A stretch of 64,000 nt of DNA from Lindgomyces ingoldianus (taxonomy: Eukaryota > Ascomycota > Dothideomycetes > Pleosporales > Lindgomycetaceae), in NCBI RefSeq assembly GCF_010093535.1, contig NW_022985178.1:1171030-1235029 (forward strand), given 5' to 3'. The translations under genes were made by a program, and so were the position numbers. Shown here piece by piece: positions 38,834-52,100 of the stretch (the first letter of the stretch is position 1; each line of letters begins with the position of its first letter). Under the pieces are notes generated by a model. The model ran no database searches, was not told the origin of the DNA, and saw nothing but the letters and a program-made list of their open reading frames with translations.

Positions 38834-41800
38834 GCGGGAGTATCTATTACTATTAGCACTGTATAAAAAGAGAAAAGAGCTAGAGAATAGTACAGTAGGG
38901 CTTAGAGAGTAAAGGATAAAGAAGAGAAAGTAAAAAAAAAGAGAAGACCTTATTATATACACCTCCTTACACACCTGCCTACATAAAGATCCTACACTAT
39001 TCTAGCACAAAACCCTACATAAAATAGTTTATATACTACTAAATTACTTATAAGGTAAGCGTATAAAGGCTAGATAATAATAGCCTAAAATATTTTACAC
39101 TATTTATAAAGCTATCTACATAGTGTAACTAGCCTATCTTAATGTATAGCATTACTAAGGCAAGTCCTAACAAATAGAGTAAAGTAAAGGCAGAATGTAA
39201 TTAGATAGACCTACATAGACAAAAGAAAGGTAATGTGTACAGAAGGTAACTTTTTAGATAAAAAGAAAAGTTGCTAGTGTCTGTACGCAGCAGCAGCGTT
39301 GCAGCCTAGATACAAGTGATCGCGCATAAGCAGGATCACGTATCTATGTTACATAATGCTTGTGCGCGAACCTCTATGCGCAAACATTTAGATATCCCCC
39401 TTTTTCTCTGTACAGAGGAAAGACAAGAGTAATAGAACTAAAAACATGTTGCCCTTACCTTACCTACCTTGTACGCTGTGCACACTGTACACCACTCTTA
39501 CTCTTGCTACTTAAGTGCTTATACTATAAGCAGCTAGCTGTTAGAGCCTATTTAACAATTAATTTATTATACTTATTTAAAGAAAAACACTTCTAAGTCT
39601 TTACTATTTTATATTTAAAAAGCATTAGAGTCTGTTTAAATTTTTTAGTTAATACTAGTGCTTATAGTTTTTTATTTATTAACTTACTAACTACTAAGTT
39701 ATTATTTTAATGCTTTTATGTTCTTATCTAACACTTACTATTTAAAGTTATAGTTAAGGGCTTTTAAGATTAGATCTAAGTCTCTGTCTACTAGTATATC
39801 TGCCTACACATGCAAATTAATAGGAGAAGCATCTAAAACTACTTTTTTATTATTATAAACCTTAGCTTCTAGAATTACATTATTAGCATTAAATAGTTAT
39901 GTTGTTTTAAACTTTATCTAGATATAAAAAGAAATTAGATTATATAGCTTAGTAAATATCTACCTACTTATAAACCTTTGCTGCCCTTACTTATGCAATT
40001 AACCTAGCCTGCGCGCAACAAAAAAGTAGAGCTAGATATTAAATAACGCAACACACTATAGAAAAAGGACTAATTTTAGCAGTTATACAGCCTAATAATC
40101 TACTGCATTAAGGGTTTGCTAAGGCTACTAAAATTATACAGATCTTCTATTATCTATAGTTTAAAGACACTTAAATTATTCTTCTACCTATTTATTAAAA
40201 AGTTTAGAACAGGTCTAAAGAAGGTTTGTTTAGCTACTATTACTCTAATTTTAGTAAATGCTTTTTATTTTAACATAAAAAAAAATAAGTTCTTTTTAAC
40301 TTTTATTTATAAAATTAAGTAGTTAATTAAAGACAAGTAAGCCTTATAGTTAAACACTAAATATAAAACTAAAGCATTAGTAAACCTTTAATTACTTTTT
40401 AAATACTATTAGTACTAAGATGTATTTAGCTACATAGCAGCTTACTAGCTACTAGTACATTGTTTATATAACTACAAGATTGTTCTTACAGAGCCTCTCC
40501 CTAATAGTTACAGTCTGTTGTACAAACAAAACCTTAAGAAGCTAGAGGTAATAAAAAAATATGTTATAAATAATTTAAAATATAGCTTTATTAAGCAGAG
40601 TTAGAGCTTTTTTACATCTTTTATTCTTTATGTATAGAAACTAAATAGCAACTTATGTATCTGCGTTAATTACTATAAACTTAATGCTTTTACCTGCAAG
40701 AATGTGTATCTAATACTATACATAGACAAACTCTTATTAAGACTTACTAAGGTAGTAATCTTTACTAAGTTTAATATTTACATAGCTTTTAATAAGATTA
40801 GAATAGATCTAAGCTCTAAGAAGTGTACTACTTTTTAGATATAATATAAAACATATAAGTGTAAAGTTCTGCTTTTTAAATTGTGCAATAGCCTAGCAAC
40901 TTACTAGCGCTATATAAATAATGTATTAATTAACTATTTAAATAATTTTTGCATTACTTATCTTAATAACATTTTTATTTACTTTAAAGATAAGGCAACT
41001 TATATCCTTTATGTTAAGAAGGTCTTAGAAAGGCTCTAGTAAGCAAGATTATAAGTAGAGATTAAAAAAAGTAAATTTTATGTTACTTAAATAAAGTATC
41101 TTAGCTATATACTTTTAAATAAAGGACTAGAGGTTAACCCCTAAAAAGTAGAGGTGCTACATAACTAGCAGGCGCCTACTACTGTAATAGGTGTGAAATC
41201 CTTTCTAGGCTTTACTAAATTTTATTAGTAATTTATTCTAGAATTTTTTTATGTAGTAAAACTAATTATTACACTTTAAAGCTTTACTACCCCTTTTATA
41301 TAAACTTTAGAGTGTAATATAGCTTTTAAAAAGCTAAAGTCTACGCTACTAAGTATACCTACGCTTTACTATTTTAACTTTATATTATAAACTAAAATTA
41401 AAACTAATGCTTTTAATAGAGTAGTAGTAGAAGTTCTTTTTTAGGAATAAGTAAATAGAAATTAGTGCTTTGTATTATTCTATAGCAAGGTCCTATCTAG
41501 TTTAGAGCTAAACTAGAAGTTACATAATAAAAAGCTATTTGCAATTATTACTATGTTTAAATAATAAAGGGCTAAGCTTACATCTATAGCAATAAGCACT
41601 CTAGTATATACTAATTATTATTTATTAAAGTACTTTATAATAACAAAGGTGCTAACGCTTATTAAGTCTATTAAGCTAAAAAGTTAGCTTAGTATTACTT
41701 CTAAATTAAGTACACCCCTAGTAAGAACAACACTAGGGCAGATATTCTTAGTTATTGCAAATAAAACATAGAAAATTTAAGAGTAGCTTAAACTAATAAT

Positions 41801-44800
41801 AAGTTAAGAGTTTTACTAGAACTACACTAACTACACCCCTAAATTAACTTTAAACTAGCCTAGTACTATATTACTTAAACAACAACTTAAGTAGCTACAC
41901 TAAATGTTATAAAAAGACTAAACTAGGTTATGTTTTTAAATTTTTTAAAATTAATTAATATATTACTCTAAAAAAATTAAGCTTTTTTTACACAAAAGTA
42001 AGAACTCCTACCTTGCTATTATTAGATAAGAAATAGACTACTTCTCTATGCTAACTACTTATGTGTGCTAGTAGACTTATTACTATGTACCTAACTTATC
42101 TAAGAAGTCTATAACTAAGTATTTTTAGCACACCTAAGTGCTACTAAGACTTATTAGTTACTAGCCTAAAAGTACTACTAGAAGAGTATAGAGGCTACTT
42201 ACAAATAATATATATAGAATTGCCTTCTTTATTATAAGGCTTATCTAAAATAGACCTAAACTTTAGGCTTTATCTACCCCCTGCTAATTCCTGCTTAACT
42301 AATGCAGCACCTGTGCATTAACTTTAAGAAGTTCTCTAAAAATAAGTCTAGATATAATTAAATTATAGTTATAATTAATTACTTATTAAAATAAGCTATT
42401 TTTATCCCTTACTATAAAATAATTAACGCCTAGGGAATAGCTACTTTATTTATTTAATAGGTGTACTATTTTAGCTATACACCTAAAACTATTATTTCTA
42501 ATTAAGAACCTTAGTTTGTATCTAGTTTCTAGTCTAAATTCTGTTAAATTTTAGGTGTAAAAGTTAAGCTCTTTACTACTTATTATAAAGAAATAGATAG
42601 CTAAATAGAGATTATAAATAAGTATATTAATTAAAGACTAAGGCTTTTTATATTTTTTTACTAAAATAACTAGAGTTTCTTACTGCCTCTAATTAATTAG
42701 GCTTAGATAACCTTGCTTTATATAATAATTAGAATGTCTTTATTTTAAGTCCTATATAGCTCTAAACTATGTTAAAGCTAGGACTAGAAACATTCTACAG
42801 AACCTATTACAGCTATAGACAAGTTAAATTAGAAGGATGCCCTAGCATTAGCAACTTGCATGCACGCAGCCTAGAAGCTAGCAAAGACCTATATAAAAAA
42901 GGCCTAGGATTAGATGTGAACTGTAGTTAACCGCCACTGCTAGCTAGTTAACTAGAAGGTTAGCAACATAGTCTACCTAAGCATAAAGAACCTAGCTGTC
43001 TAGAGACCTAGCTAAAAACTATTTAATTAATAAAAAAGTTCTTTTAAAGTACTTAAGTAAGTTAGTAACTTATACTACCTAAAACTACTTTTAAAGTTAA
43101 AGATATATAACGTCTTTGCACTAAAAGTGCTTTATAAAGACCTCTAGGATCCTTTTCTAAAACAAGAACTTTTAAAACCCCCTAGCATTACTATTAATAA
43201 GGTAGAAGAGTAGAAAGTAGAGAAAATACTTGCTAGCAAGCTTTACTAGAAAACACTTAAGTACTAAGTAAGATAAGTAGAACATAACTTTAATCTAGTC
43301 TAGTATAAGGCTTTAAATTTTATAGGTTCCCCCTATAAATTAAAAGCCTTTTATAATAAGCATCTAAATTAGCTAGAACCTTTAAAAGCCTTATATAAGT
43401 AGATTAAGGCTTTTAAAGCTAGTATAAAAGGCATAGATTACTTAGTAGATAATAAAGTATAAAAGTAAAAAGTTAATTTATAGTTATACATAATAGTGTT
43501 ACAACTCTATAGACATGTTGCTTAAGAGGTCTAACAGTAAGCTGTTAGATACTTCTAGACTCTTCTCTTCCTTCTCCTCTACTTTTCTTTCTCTTTTCCC
43601 TCTCTTTCTCTCTTCCCTTTAGACTTCTCTTAAACCCTCTCTGCCTTATCTTTAGCTGCCTAAAAGCGCTATAATGTTTGCCTAAAGGTTAGACACTAAA
43701 GCTTTTAAAGCTAAAACTTATTAGAGCAGCTTAGTATTCTAGTAGAACAAAGCTACCTAAACACTAGCTATAAGAAGCCTAGCTTTCTAACTCTTTATAA
43801 CTTATACTACCTACACTAGGTTCTAAGCAAACTCTAAAATAGCTTTAAAGGCCTCTTTTTTGTCCTTCTTACTCCTTATGTTTTAGGCTGCCGCCTATAG
43901 CTTAAGATAGCCCTAAAGGACTAAGAATTCCTCCTTGCAATAGAAGAGAACCTACGTGCGCGTTAGTAAACTATACCCTAGCAGTATTAAACTATATTTA
44001 TATAAAGTTACATTTTTTATTATATAAAGTGTAATATTTATATTTCTTTAATTTAAAGGACTAATAAGAAAACTTAACTTAAAGGCTATAAGTAAGGGCG
44101 TAGGCAGCCTAAAAGCAGATAACTTAAAACACCTCTAAAGAGGCTCTAGAAGGGGGGCAGAGCAGCATAGTAATTTTTTTTAATGCTATAATTAGTTAGC
44201 AGACTAAGCTATAAGATGTTAGGTGCATAATAATACTTATAAAGTAAAGATTTAGATAATAGCTAAAAAAGAAACTAATAAAATTAACTAAACTATATAA
44301 GTAAAGTAAGTAAACACTTATTACTATAAATAATAAATTTACTATATTAATAACAACTACACTGCTAGTTACTACTAAATAAAAACATTATAATAAAAGC
44401 ATTATATTAGTATTAGGTTTTTAGTTTATTTCTTAGTAATAGGAAATTTTAGTTAAGATAGTAGTACTTGTTATATCCTATCTAAATTAGTTTTAAAGTA
44501 GTTCTAAATACTTTCTAAACACTATAGATAGGGACTATTAGCTTATAAAGGGGGGAGTAGTGTAACAATTCTACAAATTGTTCTATATTAGGTTGCTTAG
44601 ATCCTATCTAAAGGGTCCCCGTATCAGCCCTAACCATGACTTAACCTAGTCCCCTGCAGTTACCCCTATTCCCTTATGTATTTAGTCGCACCTTGCCCCT
44701 GTAGCTAGCTTAGTAGTTTTCTGATATCCTGCGTACAAGGCCTATAGGTGTCATTAGTATTCCCAGGTCTCTGAGTCCCCACGCACTCCCATATGCCTCT

Positions 44801-47590
44801 AAGTGGATTCATACCGCATTCGGACCCATTGTCTTGCCTGCGCCATTACAACTAGCTGTAAAAAGTTGTTAATAAATTATTAGTAGAAGTTAGTAAATTT
44901 TATAAAGGCTTAAATATCCTTTATGTCCTTTAAGTATTACTAATCTAGCATAGTCTAAACCTTAATAGGGTCTATTTAGATGCTATCTATAGAGATTACA
45001 TATCTTAAATATGTAACCTTTAATTAGTAGAACTTACATTTATTTATGTTAAGTTGCAGACCTGCTTTTTCTATAGCCTTTAGCACTAGGCGTACATACT
45101 GTTTGTGCTCTAAAAGGCTATTACTGTAAATTAGAATATTATTAATATATGTAGTGCAAAACATGTCTAGGTAGGGTTAGAGCAAGTTGTTTACAAAATG
45201 TTAAAAAGTACTAGGCGCGTTAGCTAAGCTAAAGGGCATTACTAGGTACTTAAATAGTCTATATTAGGTCTAAAACGCTATTAGCTACTTATTACTCTTT
45301 ACTATCTTTAGCTTATTAAAGGCAGTAATAATATCTAACTTTATAAAATACTTTACTTTACTTAGTTAGCTTAGAGTTTCTTATAAAAAAAGAATTAAGT
45401 ATTAGTTTTTAATAGTAATAGTGTTTAGTTTTTAGTAGTTAACATAAAATTAAAGCCTACCTCTAGGTTTCTTTATAAATAGTATAGGTAACACTACTAG
45501 TAAAGAGCTAGCTTAAATAAACCCTTTCTCTAAGTTTTTATTAAGGTATTTTTAGAGCACTTTTAATTTATTTAGTAACATTTTATATAGTAGCCTATAA
45601 CTAGGTTGTTTGCTAGGCTTAAGAGTTATTTAGTAATTATATAAACATTATATTAGAAGCTTATTAGACTTGTCTTAAAAAAAACATATAATAAGTTATA
45701 GTAGTCTTAAGAGACTATTATTCTTAGGTTAGTGCGTTTTTAGAAAGCTAGAGCTTAGTCTATATTAGAAATTATAACTGTGTAGATTTTATAATCTAGT
45801 TGTTAAGCTAGAGTTATAAATAGAGCAGGTTTTATATAGCAGATGTCTATCTGCTGTTTAAGTTCTAGTTTATGTCTAAATTAAGTAGGTAAAGATTTCT
45901 TAAAGGCTTTCTTTTTTTTAAGTTTAAGCAGTTATTAAATTATTTTATATAGCCTATCTTAGTAAAAGGCCTAGCTTATTAGCCTAGCTTAGGTAGTTCT
46001 TCTTTAAGTTATTAAAAAGTAGGTCTAGAGACCTTCTATATTAAGTGCTACTTAGGTGTTATTTAAGTGTAAGCGTAAGCATATGTTTTAGCATTAGAAA
46101 GAGTTAAAGTTTAAAACTTACTTTTAGTAATTAAAAGCAACTTTATGCTAATATAGCTATAGTTGTCTTAGAATTAGGTTATAACATTTTATATTTATTA
46201 TATAGAGCTTAATCTACTTCTTATAGTGTTAGTAGGTAATTATAATAGGTATAGTACAAGAGATAAAACCTTTTTTAAGTTATTTTTTATTAAATCTAGT
46301 TAGGTAAATTATTTAAGTAAGTAGTATTAATTAAAGATTTAGTTTACGCGCTAGTTCTTTATTAATGTAACCTATACTATTTACTTCTAAGTTAATAAGA
46401 GTTTATATTAAAGCTAATATAGTTTTTTATTATAAATATATAAAATTATTAACTTAGTACTTCTAGTTATTAGTAAGGGACTTAGCCTATAGGTTAGCAA
46501 AGATCTAGTGTTAAATTAGTCCTAAGAGGCAACTTAGCCCTAGGACAAGCCTTTTTGCAGGCTTCTACTGCTATAGCTGCAGCTATGTTAAGAGTAGCAA
46601 GAGGGATTAAAGCTTAAATACAAGTTAGAGCTTTTATAAAAATAAAATTAAGATAGTAAGAATCTTTAATAAGTGCTAGCAGCGCTACTTATGTAGACTT
46701 AAAGAAAGGGAATAAAGTAGTTTTAAAAAATATAACTATGTTTACTACACTTAAAGCATTAACTTTTCTTTTTATAATTTTTACGCTTTTTAGAACTAAC
46801 TAAAGCATAATTTAAATTAATTTTTATTATATTAAAGTTCTTATTTATAACTGCGCTAGTTTAGGGGCGTATTAAGGCTTATATAGAAAGGAACCTTATA
46901 TTATTATTATAGGCAGTAATTAGGTTTACATACGCGTTAAGGTTGTTTAGAAGGGGTTCTTCTACTATAGCGCGTTACAGTTTAGTTAAGAGGGAGTTAT
47001 ATAAAGCTATAATTAGACCTATCTTATTTAAGCCTATATTAGATGTAAGTTAGTAGACCTTAGTAAAGTATAAAGTAAAGCTTTTTCTTTTTTATTATAA
47101 AGTGTTTAAGCAACTTAAGGCTGTTAACTTTTTATTTAAGTCTTTATAAGTTACTTTTAGAAACGCTATAAATTAATCTAGGTTAATAATATCCTTATCT
47201 ATTAGTAAGTTAATTAAGGCTGTTATATTATAGTTAAGTTAAAAGTAGGCATATAGTAACTAGAAGTGTTTAAAAGGGAATTAGTCTATGTTTTTTTTTA
47301 AGTTTATATTAAAGCTTATATAAGAAGAAAGGTAGGTCTTTTTATTTTCTATTAAACAGCAGAGGATTAAGGAGTTAGTTAGATTTTATTACTAGGTTAG
47401 AAGAGTTACAGGTTATAGGCAGCGTTAGACAGAAGGGAGTTAAGCTATCTCTAGACTTCTAGGTAAGCTTTAAGGCTAGTAAGTTCTTAGTTCCTACTAC
47501 TATAACAAAAGTTAAGGTAGAAATAGACTGCTTAATAACATAAAGCTATTTTTTAAAGTCTTTTTAAAAAGCTTTTAAGCTTATAACATA

Positions 47591-49456
47591 ACGTACTTCA
47601 TGGGCGAGTCGCTCACACACCCGAGTCGCTCACTTTTGCCAAGACCCCACCCTAACAAACTCTATTATAGCCCATAACAACCCGCTCTAGCACTATATAG
47701 TACAGTACAGCCTAGAATATTATTTAGATACTACTTCTGCTTCTTGCTTACACATTTGCGCGTTATGCCTAGTCTAATTGCACTATCTGCAGCGCCTTTA
47801 GGATAGCTTACCTACTTTAGCTTACACCTGCTTCTTTACCTTCTTCCTATTACTACGCGCCCTAAACTCTTTTAGAGCTGTTAAGCGCAGGCCTTTCTAA
47901 ATTATTAAAGTCTCTTCTGCCTTAATCTGCTTTCTTTTATGTAATTTATGTTACATAGCAGCTTTATTAGCTGCTTAAAGCTTAGTAATTTTCTATTACA
48001 CTAACACTAGCTTATGCGCAATTATTGCTGCCCCTTTTAAAACCTTTTTAAACACCTTAACTATAAAAGTTAGTAAACTATTTATATGCTTCTAAATCTT
48101 TGTCTTTATAAGCATTAATTATAACCTAAGTTCTAGAGTATTGCTTAGGGTTTACAACTGCTAGAGCTTGTTATATACAAGTAGTAGTAGTAATAAAGTG
48201 CGCAACTTTACATTAAGGCCTATTATAACTTATTATAGGTTAAAAAGAACTAATCTAGCGCTTTAAAACCCTTTTTAGATATTACTAAAAGTAATTATAG
48301 CATTATAAGCTGCTTTAAAGCATAGTAGAAACTTTATCTTTATAATATAAGTAATTTAGTTGCGCATAAGGTTTTTAGCTTAGCGCTTATACACTTTCTT
48401 TAAAGGAGCAAAACAACCTACATTAAGTAGCTATAAAAGGTTTAATAAGTAAAAAAGCATGTAAATAGTAATAATCTTATTATCTTTATAGTATTACTAG
48501 AAATAAAGTAAGTTATAGCTCTTATAGCTGTTAATAACTAGCAGACAGTAGCTGCTAACAGTACACTTCTTTATATGCACGTTAAAGTGCTTTAACTAGT
48601 CTAGACTAAGCTAATTAGTAGTCTAGCTGCGCTTAAAGATTACAATAACTTAATCCTAAAGTAGATTTTCCTTCTTATACTAGTTTAAAAAGTAGTTGCT
48701 ACCCTAGAAGATAATAAAAAGTAGAATAGCCTACCTTTTAGCATTAATGCCCTAGATAGCTGTTATCTACTCCTAGTTACCTAGCTAGACTACTTTTAGC
48801 TGTCCTTGTCTCTCTAAACCTGTAACAACTGCTTTAGTAGATATCTAGCCTATTATAAACCTTGTCTTATTAAAGTTGTACGTGTTGTTATTTTAGATGC
48901 TATACTTAGCTTTAATATTCTTTATAAGGTTAAACTAGCTTTAAATTACTATAGGATTCTTACAGAAAGCTTTTTTATAGTTATACTTACACTTAAACTT
49001 TACTTTAAGCTCTAGATAACACTTAATAAATATATTAGGCTAGTTTATGCTAATATAGCCTATATTATGCTTAGTGTGTAAAGAATTAGCTATATTAGCT
49101 ACAGCTACTAGCTAGGGGGGAAATCCTCACGCATCTAGCTTAAGTATGTGCTAAATAATTACCTACTTTTTATTATTATCTAGCTTTTATAAGTTAGCTA
49201 TATAATTAGCTTAGAAAAGTTGTCTAGCGTGTTAGTTACTTATTGTCTTTTAAGAGACTCTGTAGATAGCTGCAGCGTGTTAGTTAAAAAGTGTTATATC
49301 TTGTTTAAAAGCTTAGAGCGTAAGCTACATCTAACATTCCTTTAACACATTTAAGTAGTGTTGTTAGGAATGCATTAGTGTAGGAAGAGTAGTATAGTAG
49401 GGTCTTAGCAAAAGTAAGTAACTTAGGTGTGTAAGCAACTTGCCTATAAAGTACGT
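47591..49456 (-). mobile_element. pogo/Fot1-like DNA transposon, full length, RIP-inactivated
   Basis: It is 1866 bp with TA flanks and terminal repeats ACGTACTTCATGGGCGAGTCGC... / ...CTATAAAGTACGT, in minus orientation, nested in the Gypsy at 29633-51010. The left terminus keeps CpG-rich repeat units while the interior is AT-shifted and stop-ridden. Confidence 0.87.
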
Positions 49457-49585
49457 TAGCAGCTTTTCTATAAAGTAAGCGCTTTTTAGAAGGCTTTTTA
49501 GCTTACTTTAATAGCTTAAAGTTATGCAAGTACTAAGCTTATTAAATTAAATTTAGAGGCTATTCTTAGCTAAAGTTTTAATATA

Positions 49586-50685
49586 ACGTACTTTACAGGC
49601 GAGTTGCTCACACACCTAAGTTGCTTACTTTTGCCAAGACCCTACTAAACCACCTTTTCTATACTAATGCATTCCCCACAACACTACTTAGACGCGCTAA
49701 AAGAATGTTAGATACAGCTTACGCTCTAGGCTTTTAAACAAGACATAAAACTTTTAAAAAAATATGCTGTAGCTATATACAAAGTCTTATAAAAGACAAT
49801 AAATAACTACAGCGCTAGACAACTTTTATAAGCTAATTCTACAGCTAAATTATAGAGGCTAGGTAATAAAAAGAAGCAGGTAATTGTTAAGACTATACTT
49901 AAGCTATATGCGCAAGGAATTTCCCCTTAGATAGCATTTATAGCTAATATAGCTAATTCTTTACGCGCTAAGCATAATCTAGGCTATGTTTACATAAACT
50001 AGCCTAGTACGTTTATAAAGTGTTATTTAGAGCTTAAAGTAAAGTTTTAAGCGCAAGTATAGTTAAAAGATATTTAGCTAATTATAAACCCTGTCTTGCT
50101 AAAGTTGTACGTGTTATTATCCTAGATGCTATACTTAGCTTTAATATTCTCTATAAGGCTAAACCTGCTCTAAATTACTCTAGAACTCTTGTAGTAGGCT
50201 CTCTTATAGTTGTACTTATGCTTAAACGTTACTTTAAGCTCTAAATAACGCTTCACAAACGTACTACGCTAGTTTATGTAAACATAGCCTAGATTACGCT
50301 TAGCGCGCAAAGAATTAGCTATATTAGCTATAAATGCCCTCTAAGGGGAAATTTCTCGCGCATATAGCTTAAGTATAGTCTTAATAATCACCTGCTTCTT
50401 TTTATTGCCTAGCCTTTATAATTTAGCTGTAGAATTAGCTTATAAAGGTTATCTAGCGCTGTAGTTATTTATTGTCTTTTATAAGACTTTGCACATAGCT
50501 ACAGCACATTTCTTTAAGAGTTTTATGTCTTGTTTAAAAGCCTAGAGCGCAAGCTGTATCTAACATTCTTTTAGCGCGTCTAAGTAGTGTTGTGGGGAAT
50601 GCATTAGTGTAGGAAGAGTAGTTTAGTAGGGTCTTGGCAAAAGTAAGCAACTTAGGTGTGTGAGCAACTCGCCTGTGAAGTACGT
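49586..50685. mobile_element. Foldback pogo derivative (1.1 kb, long inverted repeats)
   Basis: It is flanked by TA. The two halves (about 49586-50060 and 50110-50685) are inverted copies of the same pogo end, for example the ttctttacgcgctaag / cttagcgcgcaaagaa pair at about 49955 and 50315. There is no transposase core, so it must depend on an autonomous relative. The second copy is at 13442-14918. Confidence 0.8.
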
Positions 50686-51015
50686 TAATATAATGTTATA
50701 ATTATGCACAAGTAAGGTTATAAAGCTTTACAGAAGTCTAGTTTAATTACTATGTAAGGTATTATAGTAGGTATAAGATGTTATGTAAGAAACAAGAAGG
50801 TTTAAAAAAAATTAGTAATTAAATACTTAGCTTAGAAGTCTAAGCGCTTTAGGTATAAATTAAGCCTATTTTAGGTTTAGTTAGTGTTAAGGCAGTTTAT
50901 GCTTAAGTTTATGTCTGTGTTGTGTTGTGTTTGTGTTAGACGTGCACTAATAATACTCTAGTACGTGTCTGATACAGTTATGTCTAGGATCCGGGGAGGA
51001 TACCGTGACAAGCGT

Positions 51016-52100
51016 AGTGCTTAGTAGGCTAATGCTTAATGCAATATCTATTTAAGCATAGAAACTATAGAAACAAGCAGTTTCTTATGTTAGTGTAGAT
51101 TAGAACTAGCTAGACCTAGGTCTAGTAGAAGTACTCTTTTGTTTTAATTATTTAGATAGCGTGCGCCTTATACTAGCACTTATTATTCTTATGTACGTGG
51201 CTTCTGCACAGGATGTAGTAATAGTTAATTTGTTATTGTTCTAGCTCTTTTCTAGTTACTGCTAATGTTAGAGAGAGCGTCTCTATCCTGTTTAGTAATA
51301 GTTTAGAGACTAGTAACTTTGTTTTTATCTAGTTAGGTTCTTTTTCTTTTATAAAAATATTTTAGAAAAAGTTCCACCTCTAATCCTTAAACATAATTTA
51401 GTATTAGACTGTAGCAATTTTTACTATAATGTTATATGTTTCTGTGTTGTTGCTTATTAGTACCTTGTTGTAAAAAAAGTAGGCAGATGTTATGTTTATA
51501 AATGTTACTACACTTTTAGCATTATCTTTCTATAAACCTCTAGACTAACCTGTACGCAGAAAGTCCTGCTATTAGTTGGAACATAGAGAACCTTTCTGCT
51601 CTATGTTGTACATTTTGTACATAGCCTAGGATTTAGAACAATCTATAATGTCTCTTATAAGCTACAGCTTCTTCTAGCGCCCTTATAATGTTATTACCTT
51701 TGTGCACTTCCACGTTCTAGTAGTTGTAGATGTAAAGGGCTAAATTGTAGTTATCTCTACATCTCTAGCAGAGTCTCTTTGCTAATCTATTGTGTATGTT
51801 ATCTGCAGTTAGTTCTTTTATAATGTTAATAGCTTTTATTACTAGTTTAAAATTTTTATTCTTTGCTAGTTTAGAGTCTAGGTAATTTACATAGAAATAG
51901 CCTACTTCTTTATAACTTAAGCAGGCTTTCTTCTTTAACTACTCTTTCTATTCTTTTGTTAATGAAGGTTAATTTTGCCTTTTCTTACCTAGAGTCCTTT
52001 AGGTAGGCTTTTATTTTGTAGATTCTATTTTACTAAGATTTATTCGTTCTTTTACGTAGAGTAAATTGTCTTTCTTTTTATATTATAAAGTAGGTTGCTA
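51016..52100 (-). pseudogene. Probable Gypsy gag-side remnant
   Basis: By position this continues the minus-strand Gypsy cut at 29632, since the AGCGT duplication joins the two. The sequence is AT-rich with no usable frame. I cannot identify a zinc knuckle or protease with confidence, so the call rests mainly on the reconstructed nesting. Confidence 0.4.

Larger units (their letters stand above)
35348..39557 (+). mobile_element. Non-autonomous Copia deletion derivative (copy 2)
   Basis: It is 4210 bp with 280-bp LTRs (35348-35627, 39278-39557) and duplication ATTAA, in plus sense. Leader tandem repeats lie at 35645-36310 and gag-like sequence at about 36310-37290. It then passes abruptly near 37300-37330 to RNase H. 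The frame at about 37680-38100 reads like a Copia RNase H/C-terminal region (e.g. FLIVLGNKDY...SDCFKILGNIVH, VRGFNNAIALSTTLQ, CTDLRSLYNCLVKLGT). Integrase and the reverse transcriptase core are absent. It is less RIP-damaged than most elements here. A (CT)n/(TG)n microsatellite is at 38780-38830. Confidence 0.83.
33443..44850 (+). mobile_element. Chromodomain Gypsy (chromovirus-type) retrotransposon
   Basis: It has 290-bp LTRs at 33443-33732 and 44561-44850 (TGTAAC...ATTACA), target duplication ACTAG, and a polypurine tract at about 44547-44560. After removing the nested Copia derivative (35348-39557) it is about 7.2 kb. On the plus strand gag lies at about 34000-35300, reverse transcriptase at about 40650-41040 (YLNNIFIYFKD, from a YLDDILIYSKD-type site near 40960), then RNase H and integrase. 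A C-terminal chromodomain-like block lies at about 43190-43440 (VEEILAS...L.Y.V.....N...VQY.A..F..SP). Stops at Gln/Trp and Asp-to-Asn changes show RIP. Chromodomains in this group direct insertion to heterochromatin. Confidence 0.85.
29633..51010 (-). mobile_element. Gypsy LTR retrotransposon carrying large nested insertions
   Basis: LTRs are at 29633-31282 (318 bp after removing a mariner insertion) and 50694-51010 (317 bp), with target duplication AGCGT. A polypurine tract (minus strand, ~31283-31296) next to the left LTR shows minus orientation. The internal sequence remains at 31283-33442, 44856-47590 and 49457-49585. The reverse transcriptase lies at about 45360-45040 on the minus strand (a block recalling F.YLVMPFSLANAPSTFQ, then Y.NNILIYS with Asp changed to Asn). 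Insertions are a mariner element, a chromodomain Gypsy (33443-44850), a pogo (47591-49456) and a foldback pogo (49586-50685). It is fully RIP-inactivated. Confidence 0.82.

Noticed and set aside
38696..38974. A 92-codon minus-strand frame, with a related 75-codon frame at 16284-16511
   Set aside because: Both run through the CT/TG microsatellite of the Copia derivative and have no coding features.
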